DNA of 64,000 nucleotides. Source: Atherix ibis (taxonomy: Eukaryota; Arthropoda; Insecta; Diptera; Athericidae). The number at the start of each line of letters is the position of its first letter. Within the stretch, counting starts at the first letter, position 1. The notes below the pieces were generated by a model. That model did no database searches and had not been told where the DNA came from. It saw nothing but the letters and a program-made list of their open reading frames with translations. The translations under genes were made by a program, and so were the position numbers. The stretch lies in NCBI GenBank assembly GCA_958298945.1, contig OY282610.1:23894233-23958232 (forward strand). The letters run 5' to 3'. Positions 12,250-22,220 of this stretch are shown here, in pieces.

Positions 12250-12800
12250 AAGTCCTTATGCATGACTGTTATACGAATAGTCTACATGGCCTCGTTCTCT
12301 CTCTAGATTTGGAAAAGGCTTTCAATAGGATTTTCCCTCATAGAGTGCTTCTCCAGCTAGCAGAGTCAGGCATCGATAGGCAAACTATCCATTTACTGGA
12401 GTCGCAACTAATTAGCAAGACTATTACGGTTAGAGCGAACCAATATGGAAAATGGTATTCCACAGGGATCTCCACTTTCCACACTACTATACTTAATATA
12501 TATCTGCATTATCTATCCTCCTCTTTGGCCGAAATTACTCACATCATATACGCAGATAATATCTTTGTATTGGTAGCTGAAAAAAACAAAGTAAATGCCG
12601 CCTCAATACTTTGTACCACACGCCATCGGGTTAGGTTATTATAGATTTTGACAAAGCGCTCTGTCTATATATATGTCGCAGAAAAAATTGCGGTACCACT
12701 CTAGTTAGAATTCTAGATGTGTCGATTGCCCGCGGATGCAAATGGGACCCTCAAACTAAACCGGGTTCTATCAATCTACCGATTGACAAGTAGGAGTCTT
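12250..12800 (+). pseudogene. Non-LTR retrotransposon reverse transcriptase fragment
   Basis: Reverse transcriptase copies element RNA into the chromosome. In one frame from 12258 the text DLEKAFNRI (Asp codon 12306-12308) matches the first catalytic-Asp motif. At 12454 a shifted frame gives GIPQGSPLSTLLYLIYI, the classic GxPQGSPLS motif. The original frame resumes at about 12543 with IIYADNIFVL, the (F/Y)ADD active-site box with the second Asp changed to Asn. A downstream VRILDVSIARGCKWDP (about 12704-12751) resembles the post-RT 'LGv.fd..l.W' segment. Two frameshifts plus the Asn substitution make it dead. The motif style suggests an I/R1/Jockey-like lineage, but the clade is not determined. 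Only ~550 bp remain, with no endonuclease or ORF1 visible. Confidence 0.88.
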
Positions 12801-13009
12801 GTCGACGTGCAACTAACGCTCTTCTCGATGGCAGTTTACTTAACATAATAATAGGCATCTAAATAATTATATGTTTTACAATTTTTTTTGAGTGCCATAA
12901 TTTAAGCCCATCTGAGTATAATTTTATATACTAGGACTTGAATGGGAAGAGTTACTTTTAACTCTTTAAGTTACGCTCTTTTCAGTAATATTTTGAGATT
13001 TTTACACCC

Positions 13010-13183
13010 CATCACTTACCCATTTAAAGGGTTCTCCATTTTGTATTATAAAAAATACAGCCCTGTCATTTGAAAGCTTTCGAAAACATGTGTTATTTTA
13101 CACATGTTTTTGAAAGCTTTCAAATGACAGGGCTTTACTTTTTATACTACAAAATGGAGAACCCTTTAAATGGGTAAGTGATG
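13010..13183. repeat. Foldback palindrome (174 bp), MITE-like
   Basis: The left arm begins CATCACTTACCCATTTAAAG at 13010 and the right arm ends with the exact complement at 13183. The arms are each about 84-87 bp with only small mismatches, around a 6-base loop (13094-13099). Internal landmarks such as TGAAAGCTTTC and AACCCTTTAAATGGG match between arms. There is no coding capacity. It could be a small foldback or MITE, or an inverted duplication. I see no convincing target-site duplication. Confidence 0.9.
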
Positions 13184-13389
13184 AGGTAAATTTATAATTT
13201 AAATATACTTAATTAAACTTTACTTTCTAAATTGCAAATTGGATAACATCTTTTTTGATAAAAATAATTATTTAAAAGTAAATAAAAATATTGAATTGAT
13301 CTAACTTTTATTTAAAAATAAATGAAAAGAAATAATTGGAAACTAAACTGAAAAAATTTCAATAAAATAATATTAAAAAACAATAAATG

Positions 13390-15225
13390 GTACAATATAA
13401 CAAAATCCATAAGGACTTATAGGTAATTCGTCACTTTTAGATACCCAAATTACGTTTTATTATACAAAATTTTAAGCTATCGATTTTGAACTAAGCAAAA
13501 TTAAAAAAAAACTAGTTGAGCCCATATGAACTTATAAGCAAAAAATTTGGAATGGAATTAACTGCATTTCGTTAAATACAAAAGTTTATCCGTCACCTTT
13601 TGATATCCAAATCAAGTTTTATTATAAAAAATTTTAAGCTATCGATTTTGAACTAAGCAAAATTAAAAAAAAACTAGTTGAGCCCATATGAACTTATAAG
13701 CAAAAAATTTGGAATGGAATTAACTGCATTTCGTTAAATACAAAAGTTTATCCGTCACCTTTTGATATCCAAATCAAGTTTTATTATAAAAAATTGTAAG
13801 CTATCGGTTTTAAACTAAGCAAAATTTAAAAAAAATACTATTTGAGCCCAAAGGGACTTAAAGGCAAAAAATTTGGAATGGTATTAACTGTATTTCGTAA
13901 AATACAAAAGGTAATTCGTCACTTTTAGATACCCAAATTAAGTTTTATTATACAAAATTTCAAGCTATCGATTTTGAACTGAGCAAAATTAAAAAAAAAA
14001 ACTAGTTGAGCCCATATGGACTTATAAGTAAAAAATTTGGAATGGAATTAACTGCATTTCGTTAAATACAAAAGTTTAACCGTCACCTTTTGATATCCAA
14101 ATCAAGTTTTATTATAAAAAATTGTAAGCTATCGGTTTTAAACTAAGCAAAATTTAAAAAAAATACTATTTGAGCCCAAAGGGACTTAAAGGCAAAAAAT
14201 TTGGAATGGTATTAACTGTATTTCGTAAAATACAAAAGGTAATTCGTCACTTTTAGATACCCAAATTAAGTTTTATTATACAAAATTTCAAGCTATCGAT
14301 TTTGAACTGAGCAAAATTAAAAAAAAAAACTAGTTGAGCCCATATGGACTTATAAGTAAAAAATTTGGAATGGAATTAACTGCATTTCGTTAAATACAAA
14401 AGTTTATCCGTCACCTTTTGATATCCAAATCAAGTTTTATTATAAAAAATTTTAAGCTATCGATTTTGAACTAAGCAAAATTAAAAAAAAACTAGTTGAG
14501 CCCATATGAACTTATAGGCAACAAATTTGGAATGGAATTAACTGCATTTCGTTAAATACAAAAGTTTATTCGTCACCTTTTGATATCCAAATCAAGTTTT
14601 ATTATAAAAAATTGTAAGCTATCGGTTTTAAACCAAGCAAAATTTAAAAAAAAACTATTTGAGCCCATATGAACTTATAGGCAACAAATTTGGAATGGAA
14701 TTAACTGCATTTCGTTAAATACAAAAGTTTATTCGTCACCTTTTGATATCCAAATCAAGTTTTATTATAAAAAATTGTAACCTATCGGTTTTAAACCAAG
14801 AAAAATTAAAAAAAAAATATTTGAGCCCATATGAACTTATAGGCAACAAATTTGGAATGGAATTAACTGCATTTCGTTAAATACAAAAGTTTATTCGTCA
14901 CCTTTTGATATCCAAATCAAGTTTTATTATAAAAAATTGTAACCTATCGGTTTTAAACCAAGAAAAATTTAAAAAAAAATATTTGAGCCCATATGAACTT
15001 ATAGGCAACAAATTTGGAATGGAATTAACTGCATTTCGTTAAATACAAAAGTTTATCCGTCACCTTTTGATATCCAAATCAAGTTTTATTATAAAAAATT
15101 GTAAGCTATCGGTTTTAAACCAAGCAAAATTAAAAAAAAAAACTATTTGAGCCCATATGAACTTATAGGCAACAAATTTGGCATGGAATTAACTGTATTT
15201 CGTAATATACAAAAAATTCCAAAAA
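13390..15225. repeat. ~163-bp satellite (family B), about 11 monomers
   Basis: The landmark TTTGGAATGG recurs at about 13549, 13711, 13875, 14039, 14203, 14367, 14529, 14692, 14854, 15016 and 15180 (last copy GGCATGG), intervals of 162-164 bp. Other landmarks per unit are GAGCCCATATG(A/G)ACTTA, TTCGTTAAATACAAAAG and AAGCTATCG(A/G)TTTT. The units near 13875-14202 and 14203-14530 form near-identical ~328-bp dimers. TTTACTTTCTAAA occurs just outside both ends (about 13218 and 15254). Confidence 0.95.
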
Positions 15226-15825
15226 TCTGCATATAGAGTATATTTTATTTAATTTTACTTTCTAAAGCGAAAAAACGAACAAAAAATTAAATAAAATCGT
15301 GAACTTATGGGCACGTGTACATTCATGAATACTGTAGAAGATAGGGCCTAGAATTCATTCTTGTAGAACTCCAGCAAAAATTTGCGGAAATTCTCGATAA
15401 GAACTGAAATTAATTTTATTTTTACACCATAATGGGCAAAAAAACAACAACATATACTAAATATGTTAATAAAAATAACAACATTTTAACAATAACCAAA
15501 AAAACAACAAACAAAAAATCACCCATTTTTATCAACATTTTCCTTGTAATAATTTGATAATAACAGACTAGTTATTATATTCTACACCTTATCAGTACTC
15601 TATAAAAATATTGCAAATAATCTATGTACATATAATAAATATTGTAAATAAAATCATTTAGTTTATGATTTCACAATAAAAATTATCGTCATTTTGATAA
15701 AAATGGAAATTTCCAAAAAAAAAAAAATTCTTTTTTTCTTCTTCTTTCCTCTGAAAGTTTTGTTATTTATCTGAATTTTTTTCTTAATTTCTTTTTCTGA
15801 TTTTTGTACCAATATATTATGTATA
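15226..15825. other. AT-rich spacer with a 15-bp inverted repeat, no gene seen
   Basis: Contains ATTTTATTTAATTTT at 15242-15256 and its complement at about 15283-15297, a stem of about 15 bp with a ~26-base loop immediately right of satellite B. The rest is A/T-rich without open frames. Confidence 0.6.
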
Positions 15826-15981
15826 TTATTTTATATTATATCTAATGACGCACATACATGTAGCGATTCCCTGATAACGTTGACTACTGATAGGCACAGA
15901 TTGTTGCATTTGCATGTTGGGATATGTGGTCACACCTTGATTACCACCATCACCACCACCTTGCTGGAGTGTACGATGCAT
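15826..15981 (-). CDS. Putative short first coding exon, Gln/Gly-rich N-terminus, product unknown
   Basis: A minus-strand frame starts at an ATG (15981-15979) in favourable insect context (AAAATG) and reads MHRTLQQGGGDGG, then a Gln/Met-rich middle (YPNMQMQQSVP), then SSQRYQGIAT. A GTATGT splice donor begins at 15857, so the exon is probably 15858-15981 (41 codons plus one base). If unspliced, the frame runs only 10 more residues, which look like intron translation, to a stop at 15826. Base composition is clearly less AT-rich than the surroundings, and codons such as CAG, GTG and ATC are used normally. A GC-richer island lies 600-900 bp upstream. The style fits the N-terminal low-complexity exon of a regulatory protein with a very long first intron, but I do not recognise the gene. 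The next exon is not visible between here and base 1. Confidence 0.5.
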   Translation of the reverse strand: MHRTLQQGGGDGGNQGVTTYPNMQMQQSVPISSQRYQGIATCMCVIRYNIK

Positions 15982-16310
15982 TTTCTTTTAAAGTTCTCCT
16001 TTTTTTTACTTCTTTTTTTTTTAAATAAAATATTTTCGTTCTCCTTTTAGTTTTTTTTTTTATTATTATATAAATAAAAAATTTCAATTGAAATTGCGCA
16101 AATAATATTTAGAGTAACGTCAAGTAATTTTTTTTGTATTAAAATATTTTTTTATAAAAAATATTCAATAAACACGAAAAGATTTTTTCAAAAAAAAAAA
16201 AAATACACAATATTATTATTATTATTTTATTATTTTTTTTAAAATTACACTTTTGGTAAAAAAAAAATGAAAAAAACTTTTACAAGAAAAAAACTGCACA
16301 TCGACTTAAA

Positions 16311-16327
16311 ACGCCATCTGGTAGGAA
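16311..16327 (-). promoter_or_regulatory. CTCF-like core motif upstream of the putative exon
   Basis: Reads CTACCAGATGGCGT on the minus strand, close to the known CTCF core CCASYAGRKGGCRS (about 12 of 14 positions). It lies ~330 bp upstream of the candidate start codon. Binding is inferred from motif similarity only. Confidence 0.4.
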
Positions 16328-16559
16328 CATCGATTATTTAGCTTTAAATGGTTTTTCGTTCTTCTTTAAATTAAGATCCAAAAAAAAATATAAAATATAA
16401 AAATAAACAAAATACGAGAGGAATTCCTTAAAATATTACATATTTTAGAATATGTATTTATTAAAACAACAAAAAAAAACAACAAAAAAACTATTATTTT
16501 TTATTTAATCATTATTTTTATTTTTTATATGTTATTTATTTGTCTGGACCCAATTTTTT

Positions 16560-16900
16560 TTTGTAATACTTATTAATCGATAACAATAGCGGAAATAATG
16601 ATCATTCACAATGGCAGTAATCAGCGTTAGAATGGCGCAATTAACAGTTCTGCGTTTACAAATCAACTATTCGAGAATCACCCGCCAAATGTTCGCTTCA
16701 ACAAATCGAATCGAATGTGTTCCGAGCGCCATCACTTCGATGAGTGGCGACCGCAGCGCAACGCACACATAATTAAGTCGATCGAGAGAAAAAAACAACA
16801 AGAGACGATGGCGGCGCTACTGTGCACATCATCAATGAAATTTTGTTCGTGTTTTTGATTTCTTTCTCGATGAGTTTTGCCAACGTGTAGGCAAAAAAAG
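16560..16900 (-). promoter_or_regulatory. GC-richer island, possible promoter/5' UTR of the 15.9-kb exon
   Basis: Within otherwise A/T-run DNA, this stretch has ordinary complexity, several CG dinucleotides and restriction-like palindromes (CGATCG, GTGCAC). No open frame of note is present. Its position 600-900 bp upstream of the minus-strand ATG would suit a promoter or untranslated exon. I could not single out a TATA box or initiator, so this is a positional inference. Confidence 0.3.
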
Positions 16901-17639
16901 AAAAAGAAAACAAATGTAACATAAAAATTTGATGTTAGGAAATAGCAACAACAACATAAAAAAAAAACAATAATAACAATGAACAATTTAAAAATTCACG
17001 ATAAGTAAAAGTGAAAAAGGTAAAAAAATTTGAAATTCGAAATTTTGATAAGAAGAAGCTGAGGAGATACATAAGTGGGCATATATAGTGTACACGGAGC
17101 TAGACAGAGTCTTTAAAAAGCTATAGTAATGATTAATAATAATACAATAGTTTAAGGTAAAGTACAAATTCTGATAATTGATATTAGAAGACGAAATCAT
17201 TTTTTCGCATTTAATATGGTCGAGTTTTTGTTAGTGCATGATTATTTATAAAAGAAATGGAAACAGAGTAAATGATAAATGGAATACGATAAGAAGTGTT
17301 TCTGGTTTTTGTTTTTATTTATTTTTCATGTTTGTATTAGGAACCGGTATCTAAAAAAATCCCCTAATAATTAGGTATTTGTGTGGGGGCGCATATGATG
17401 GGATGAGGCCATTGAAGTGGGAGGGGGGGGGGATCAACTTTGAAGTGTTTATGTGTGTGTGTTGGTGTTTGCATATGGAATTAGATAATTTGTCGCCTAG
17501 CTTCTCGCTGGTACATAATAGATTTTCATAGATAATTAACTATAGCAACAGGTTTGGGAATTTTTGTTTTGTTTTGGGAATTTTTGTATTTCTTTAATTG
17601 GTGCTGTTTTTCTTTTTATTATTTATAAAAATAAAAAAA
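16901..17639. other. AT-rich spacer, no gene seen
   Basis: Mixed low-complexity DNA with a G9 run near 17425 and short GTGT runs near 17450. No feature recognised on either strand. Confidence 0.6.
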
Positions 17640-19000
17640 TTATAAAAGGAGATATTTGAAAAAAATCCTTTCGAATGGAAAAAATCCTTTTGAATTTTGT
17701 GGGGTCATTATTAGGACCACAATTGTCATACTTTTAAAAACTTTACATTTGAAAAAATTAATTCTACAATACTTAAAGAAAAACAGTTTAAATTAGCCGA
17801 AAATTAAGACGGATCATTTTTGTGTAGACATACCCCCCTCCTCCCTTCGATCTTCGGAAACTACCATATTTTTCCATGATAAACTTCATGCTTAAGAGCC
17901 ATCGTACTGATTATTCTAATAATTATCACGTCATACATAAAACTTGTGGTCTAATAGAAAAAGACAAAAAGGGGGGGGGGGGGGGGGGGTTCTAGTAAAA
18001 GAAAATCCGTCTGAAACGTATTTATATTGGGAAAAAAAATGTTGACAAATAAGATAGGAAAAGAGATGGAGGATTGCCCAAAAAAAATAAATTTATATTA
18101 ACGAAAAAAAATTACCAAAAAAATCCTTTTGAAGGGACATTTTATCGAAATATTTTAATGAAAATGATAGAGGAGGGTTTGTAAGGGTAAGGGGATTTCA
18201 ACAAAAAGAAAATTATCGATTAAATGTTAATAGTTTACCAAAAAAAGGGATATTTAAAAAAAAAACTTCCTTTCGAATGGAAACGATACTTTCCAGCTTG
18301 AGGGAAATTATTAATACCTAAGGGGGAAAGATTAAGAGACTCTGTCTTCTTTAAAAAAAAATTATGTTTGAAAGGAATTTGACTGGGTAAAAAATAGGAG
18401 AAAAATAAGGGGGTAAGAGAGGTTGAGGATTATTCAAAAAAAGGAAAACTTACAAATATATTGGTTTTTAAAAAAGAAATCCTTTTGAAGGGACATTTTA
18501 TCGAAAGAGTTTAATGAAAATAGTAGAGGAGGGTTTAAGGGTGAAGAGGTTTTGATTAAATGTTAAAAACTAGTCCAAAAAAGTAAGGATTCTTAAAAAA
18601 AAATCCCTTTCAAATGGAAAAAATCCTTCTCAGCTTGAGGGAAATTATTGAGACTAGGATGGGGAAAGATTGATAGAGCGAGCTACTAAAAAAATTTACA
18701 GATGCGTAATATCTAACGTTGGTAAAGAGCAAAATTTTCGTGACAATAAAGCGTGTCCCAAATATAATGCAAAAAATAATGTTGATAGAAGTAAAGGGAT
18801 TGGAGGTTACCTAAAAATTGAAAACTCTTAACTGAATATTAATTAATTTGTTAACAAAAAAAAGGATACTTTATAAAAAATGCCTTTAAAAGGATAATTA
18901 AAGAAAAATTTTCAAATAAGAAATATTGTAAAATGTAAAGTGGGGAGAAGGGGGCAAAACTTCTTTCAAAACGAAATTAATTAACTAATTTTTAATGGAC
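17640..19000. repeat. ~350-bp purine-rich tandem family (family I), right copy
   Basis: Units recur with the modules TTTTGAAGGGACATTTTATCG (about 18126 and 18481, 355 bp) and AATGGAAA...AGCTTGAGGGAAATTATT (about 18275 and 18617). The same family is seen at 8640-9550 and 10695-10850. It includes a 19-base G homopolymer at 17971-17989. No coding sequence. Confidence 0.75.
17740..17955. repeat. Dispersed ~215-bp repeat, copy 1
   Basis: Homologous in direct orientation to 21985-22220. Shared landmarks are 'AAACAGTTTAAA', CATTTTTGTGTA, a C-rich tract, AACTACCATATT, TTCCATGATA, GCTTAAGAGCCATCGTA and AAAACTTGTGGTCTAATAG. Divergence is moderate with small indels. Function unknown. Confidence 0.85.
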
Positions 19001-19205
19001 CCTAATCAATATCTGCACCGCGCCTATTTCAGTATTGTATGCGTTTTAAAAAATCAGTAATGTTGAGTTTCGTTGGCATTATATGCCACCAGATGGCATT
19101 AGTAGTTGCGATACTATGAGAAATGCCCTGTTTTTGTTGAATTCTGTTTAAAAATCATCAGTCAATTACAGCAACAAAAAAAAATTATTTTCCATTTATA
19201 AAATT
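19001..19205. repeat. Segment shared with 10850-11060, carrying a CTCF-like box
   Basis: Contains TGCCACCAGATGGCATTAGT at 19085-19104, 13 of 14 positions of the CTCF core consensus, inside a segment homologous to 10850-11060. Both copies sit at the same right edge of a family I array. Confidence 0.7.
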
Positions 19206-19979
19206 AAAAAAAAAACTTTTTTTAATTGAAAAAGAAAATGGAAAACTTTTTTTGTAATAATTTTTAAATGGTTGAGTGGAAAATTAAAATGAGCAATTTG
19301 AGAAGAATGCGATCATATTAATTAGTTTTTTTGTTTTATTTTATTTATTTTCTGTTTGTTTATTTATTTGATTCAAATTGACTTATTGAAATAATAAATT
19401 ATAAAATGATTTCACGATGGGAGAGGAGATAGTCGTCGTACCAATGATTTCAGTGTTTTCGTGGGTCTACTTTTTATACGAAGCGAAAAGATCAGCAATT
19501 ATTTGCATAATTCTGTTATTGTTGTAATTATTTGATCTATTTTCATAGATAATGTTTTCTGCTCAAGTTTTACGATATTATATTGGGTCTGGTGTATCTC
19601 TTCTCTGTCAGGTGCGGGGAAAAATACGAGAAGAGAATTTTACTCAGTTCGTTAGTGCCTTTAAAGTTAGAATTATTTATTTTTCTATTTTGGAGCAATT
19701 TAGTAGATCTGAAAAGAAATTTAACAAAAACTACCATATTTGTTCCAAAATATGACAGCTTTCTTTTGTAGTTGGAAGGAAAATATTAAATAATTCCTGA
19801 GAAAATGTTAATAATTCCAGACTATTTAGTCTAAAATAAGTGTCATTAAAGTTTTTTTTTCGCCAATATTTACTTCAAGGGTAAGCTAAAACCAATTTCA
19901 ATTAATTTCCATTAAAATTGGAAAAAAATTGAGTTAATTTGAACAAAAATAGAATCCTATTTTAAGGACTGGGTGATCA
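19206..19979. other. AT-rich spacer, no gene recognised
   Basis: Short overlapping frames near 19552-19770 are open for 60-odd codons in two frames at once. Neither resembles a known protein. Nothing else is supported. Confidence 0.6.
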
Positions 19980-21860
19980 AAGGTTATTAAACCTTCATCA
20001 GTTTGCCACTAGATGGCCACAGTTGTTGAGTATTCCACGAGTGACAATTTAAAAAATATATTATAACAAATTTTTTTTTTAATAATAGCATAATTGTGAT
20101 AACCATTTAGAATTTGAATTTGGCGTTTGATAAAACCAGAGTTCCTTTAATTTGCCGTAAGACGGCATTGATTCTACGTATGTGCGGCAAACTGCGTTCA
20201 CGTTCATTAAAAATATTTAGCAAAATATTGCCTTGATATAGGGTTACCAGGCTAAAAAATTTTAAGTTAGTCAATCATCCGTTGTATCTATAGTTTGCCG
20301 CAAGATGGCCTCAGTTATTATAGCGCTAAAACTGTTTTTTTTTAAATCACAACAATTACTATCGGTACTAACTATTCACCTTTTTTATTGTTGTAAAATT
20401 TACAGTTGGAGCGCAGGTTTGAAACCAGTTAGCAGAAAATGCGGTGGTATTTTTTAAGTTTGCCGCGAGATGTTCTTAGTTATCATAATTTTTTTTTCGG
20501 TAAAAATACTATTTGTAAAAATCGATAAACATTTTTTTTGACATAGCGTCGATGATGAGATCATGTTTGAGTCCAGTTATCGAAATAAGCGGAAAGTATT
20601 TCGTTTAACGCTAGATGGCCTAAGTCGGATAGTGACGGAGATCAGTAATTATTCAGCAAACATGAAACGCCTATACAATAACTAACATCTTGACATACTG
20701 TCGGTGAGTAGCTCAAGTTTGAAACCAGTTAGCAAAAAAGGCTTTAGTTTCCGCCAGCTGTCCTTAATTATCATAATTTTTTTTCGGTAAAAATGCTACT
20801 TGGAAAATTATTAATCACTTTTTTTTAAAATCAATTACGTTTTGACATAACGTCGATGAGTTCAATTCGTGAAAGAACCGAAGTGTGTTAATTTTAACGC
20901 TAGGTAGCCTTAGTTACCGGGAGGTTAGGGATTTCATAAAATACTCCGTAACCATTAAACACTTTTAAAATAATTAACATCTTGTCATACTGTCAGTGAG
21001 TAGCACAAGTTTGGGTCCAGTTAGTAAAAGAACCGAAGTGTGTTAATTTTACCGCTAGGTGGCCTAAGTGATCGAGTGGTTAGGAATTTCAGAAACTAGT
21101 CAGTAGCCAACAAACGCTTTTATAATAATTAACATCTTGACATACTGTCATTAAGTTGCTCAAGTTTGAACCCAGTTAGTGAAAGAATCGATGTGTGTTC
21201 ATTTTAACGCTAGGTGGCCTAAGTTATCGAGTGGTTAGGAATTTCATAAAATACTCAGTAACCATTAAACGCTTTTATAATAATTAACATTTTGACATAC
21301 TGTCAGTGAGTAGCACAAGTTTGGGTCCAGTTAGTAAAAGAACCGAAGTGTGTTAATTTTACCGCTAGGTGGCCTAAGTGAACAAGTGGTTAGGAATTTC
21401 AGAAACTAGTCAGTAGCCAACAAACGCTTTTATAATAATTAACATCTTGACATACTGTCATTAAGTTGCCTAAGTTTGAACCCAGTTAGTGAAAGAATCG
21501 ATGTGTGTTCATTTTAACGCTAGGTGGCCTAAGTTATCGAGTGGTTAGGAATTTCATAAAATACTCAGTAACCATTAAACGCTCTTATAATAATTAACAT
21601 CTTGTCATACTGACAGTGAGTAGCACAAGTTTGAGTCCAGTTAGTAAAAGAACCGAAGTGTGTTAATTTTAACGCTAGGTGGCCTAAGTTATCTTAGTAC
21701 TTGAAGACATTGTAATTTTTTAGGCCTATTAAAAAAAATATCAACTAATTATACTGTCCTTAAAATCCCCGTTATCGAGTTCACAATCTCAAGATAGAAC
21801 CCGTCTAGTGAAGTATCCGGATCATTTTTAGTTTTCCGCTAGATGGCCGTACATGATATA
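19980..21860. repeat. ~152-bp satellite with a CTCF-like box in most monomers
   Basis: Thirteen monomer positions can be followed by a box of the form (C/A)CGC(T/A)AG(A/G)TGGCC(T/A). The box starts at about 20006, 20155, 20298, 20463, 20608, 20751, 20897, 21052, 21217, 21362, 21517, 21672 and 21836, intervals of 143-165 bp. Three boxes (20463, 20751, 20897) are degenerate. A second conserved segment is GTTTGA(A/G)(A/C)CCAGTTAG. Units from about 20900 to 21680 are near-identical with a ~300-310-bp dimer pattern. The left and rightmost units are strongly diverged yet mostly keep the box. The box resembles the CTCF core binding motif. No coding capacity. Confidence 0.9.
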
Positions 21861-21984
21861 GCGCATCGTAGATTAATTTATTTCAGTACTAATACCACCT
21901 AAACAGACTGTTAAAAAATATACAATTTTTTATGTTAAAATTCATAAAGTAAAATAGCCCAAAAAAAAAAATAGTTGTCATTGC

Positions 21985-22220
21985 TATTAAAAACTTTACA
22001 TTTCAACAAATTAATTTCACTCAAAATCATCATAAAAAAAAACAGTTTAAAATATCCGAAAATTTAGATGGAACATTTTTGTGTAAACAGACCCCCTTCC
22101 CCCCTCCCTCCAGTCTTAGGGAACTACCATATTCTTCCATGATATTTTTAATGCTTAAGAGCCATCGTAAGTATTCTTCTAATAATTTTCAGCTCACACA
22201 TAAAACTTGTGGTCTAATAG
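21985..22220. repeat. Dispersed ~215-bp repeat, copy 2
   Basis: Direct-orientation homologue of 17740-17955, with the same landmark series ending in AAAACTTGTGGTCTAATAG. The two copies flank the family I array on one side and the CTCF-box satellite on the other, so a larger unit may once have been duplicated. Confidence 0.85.
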
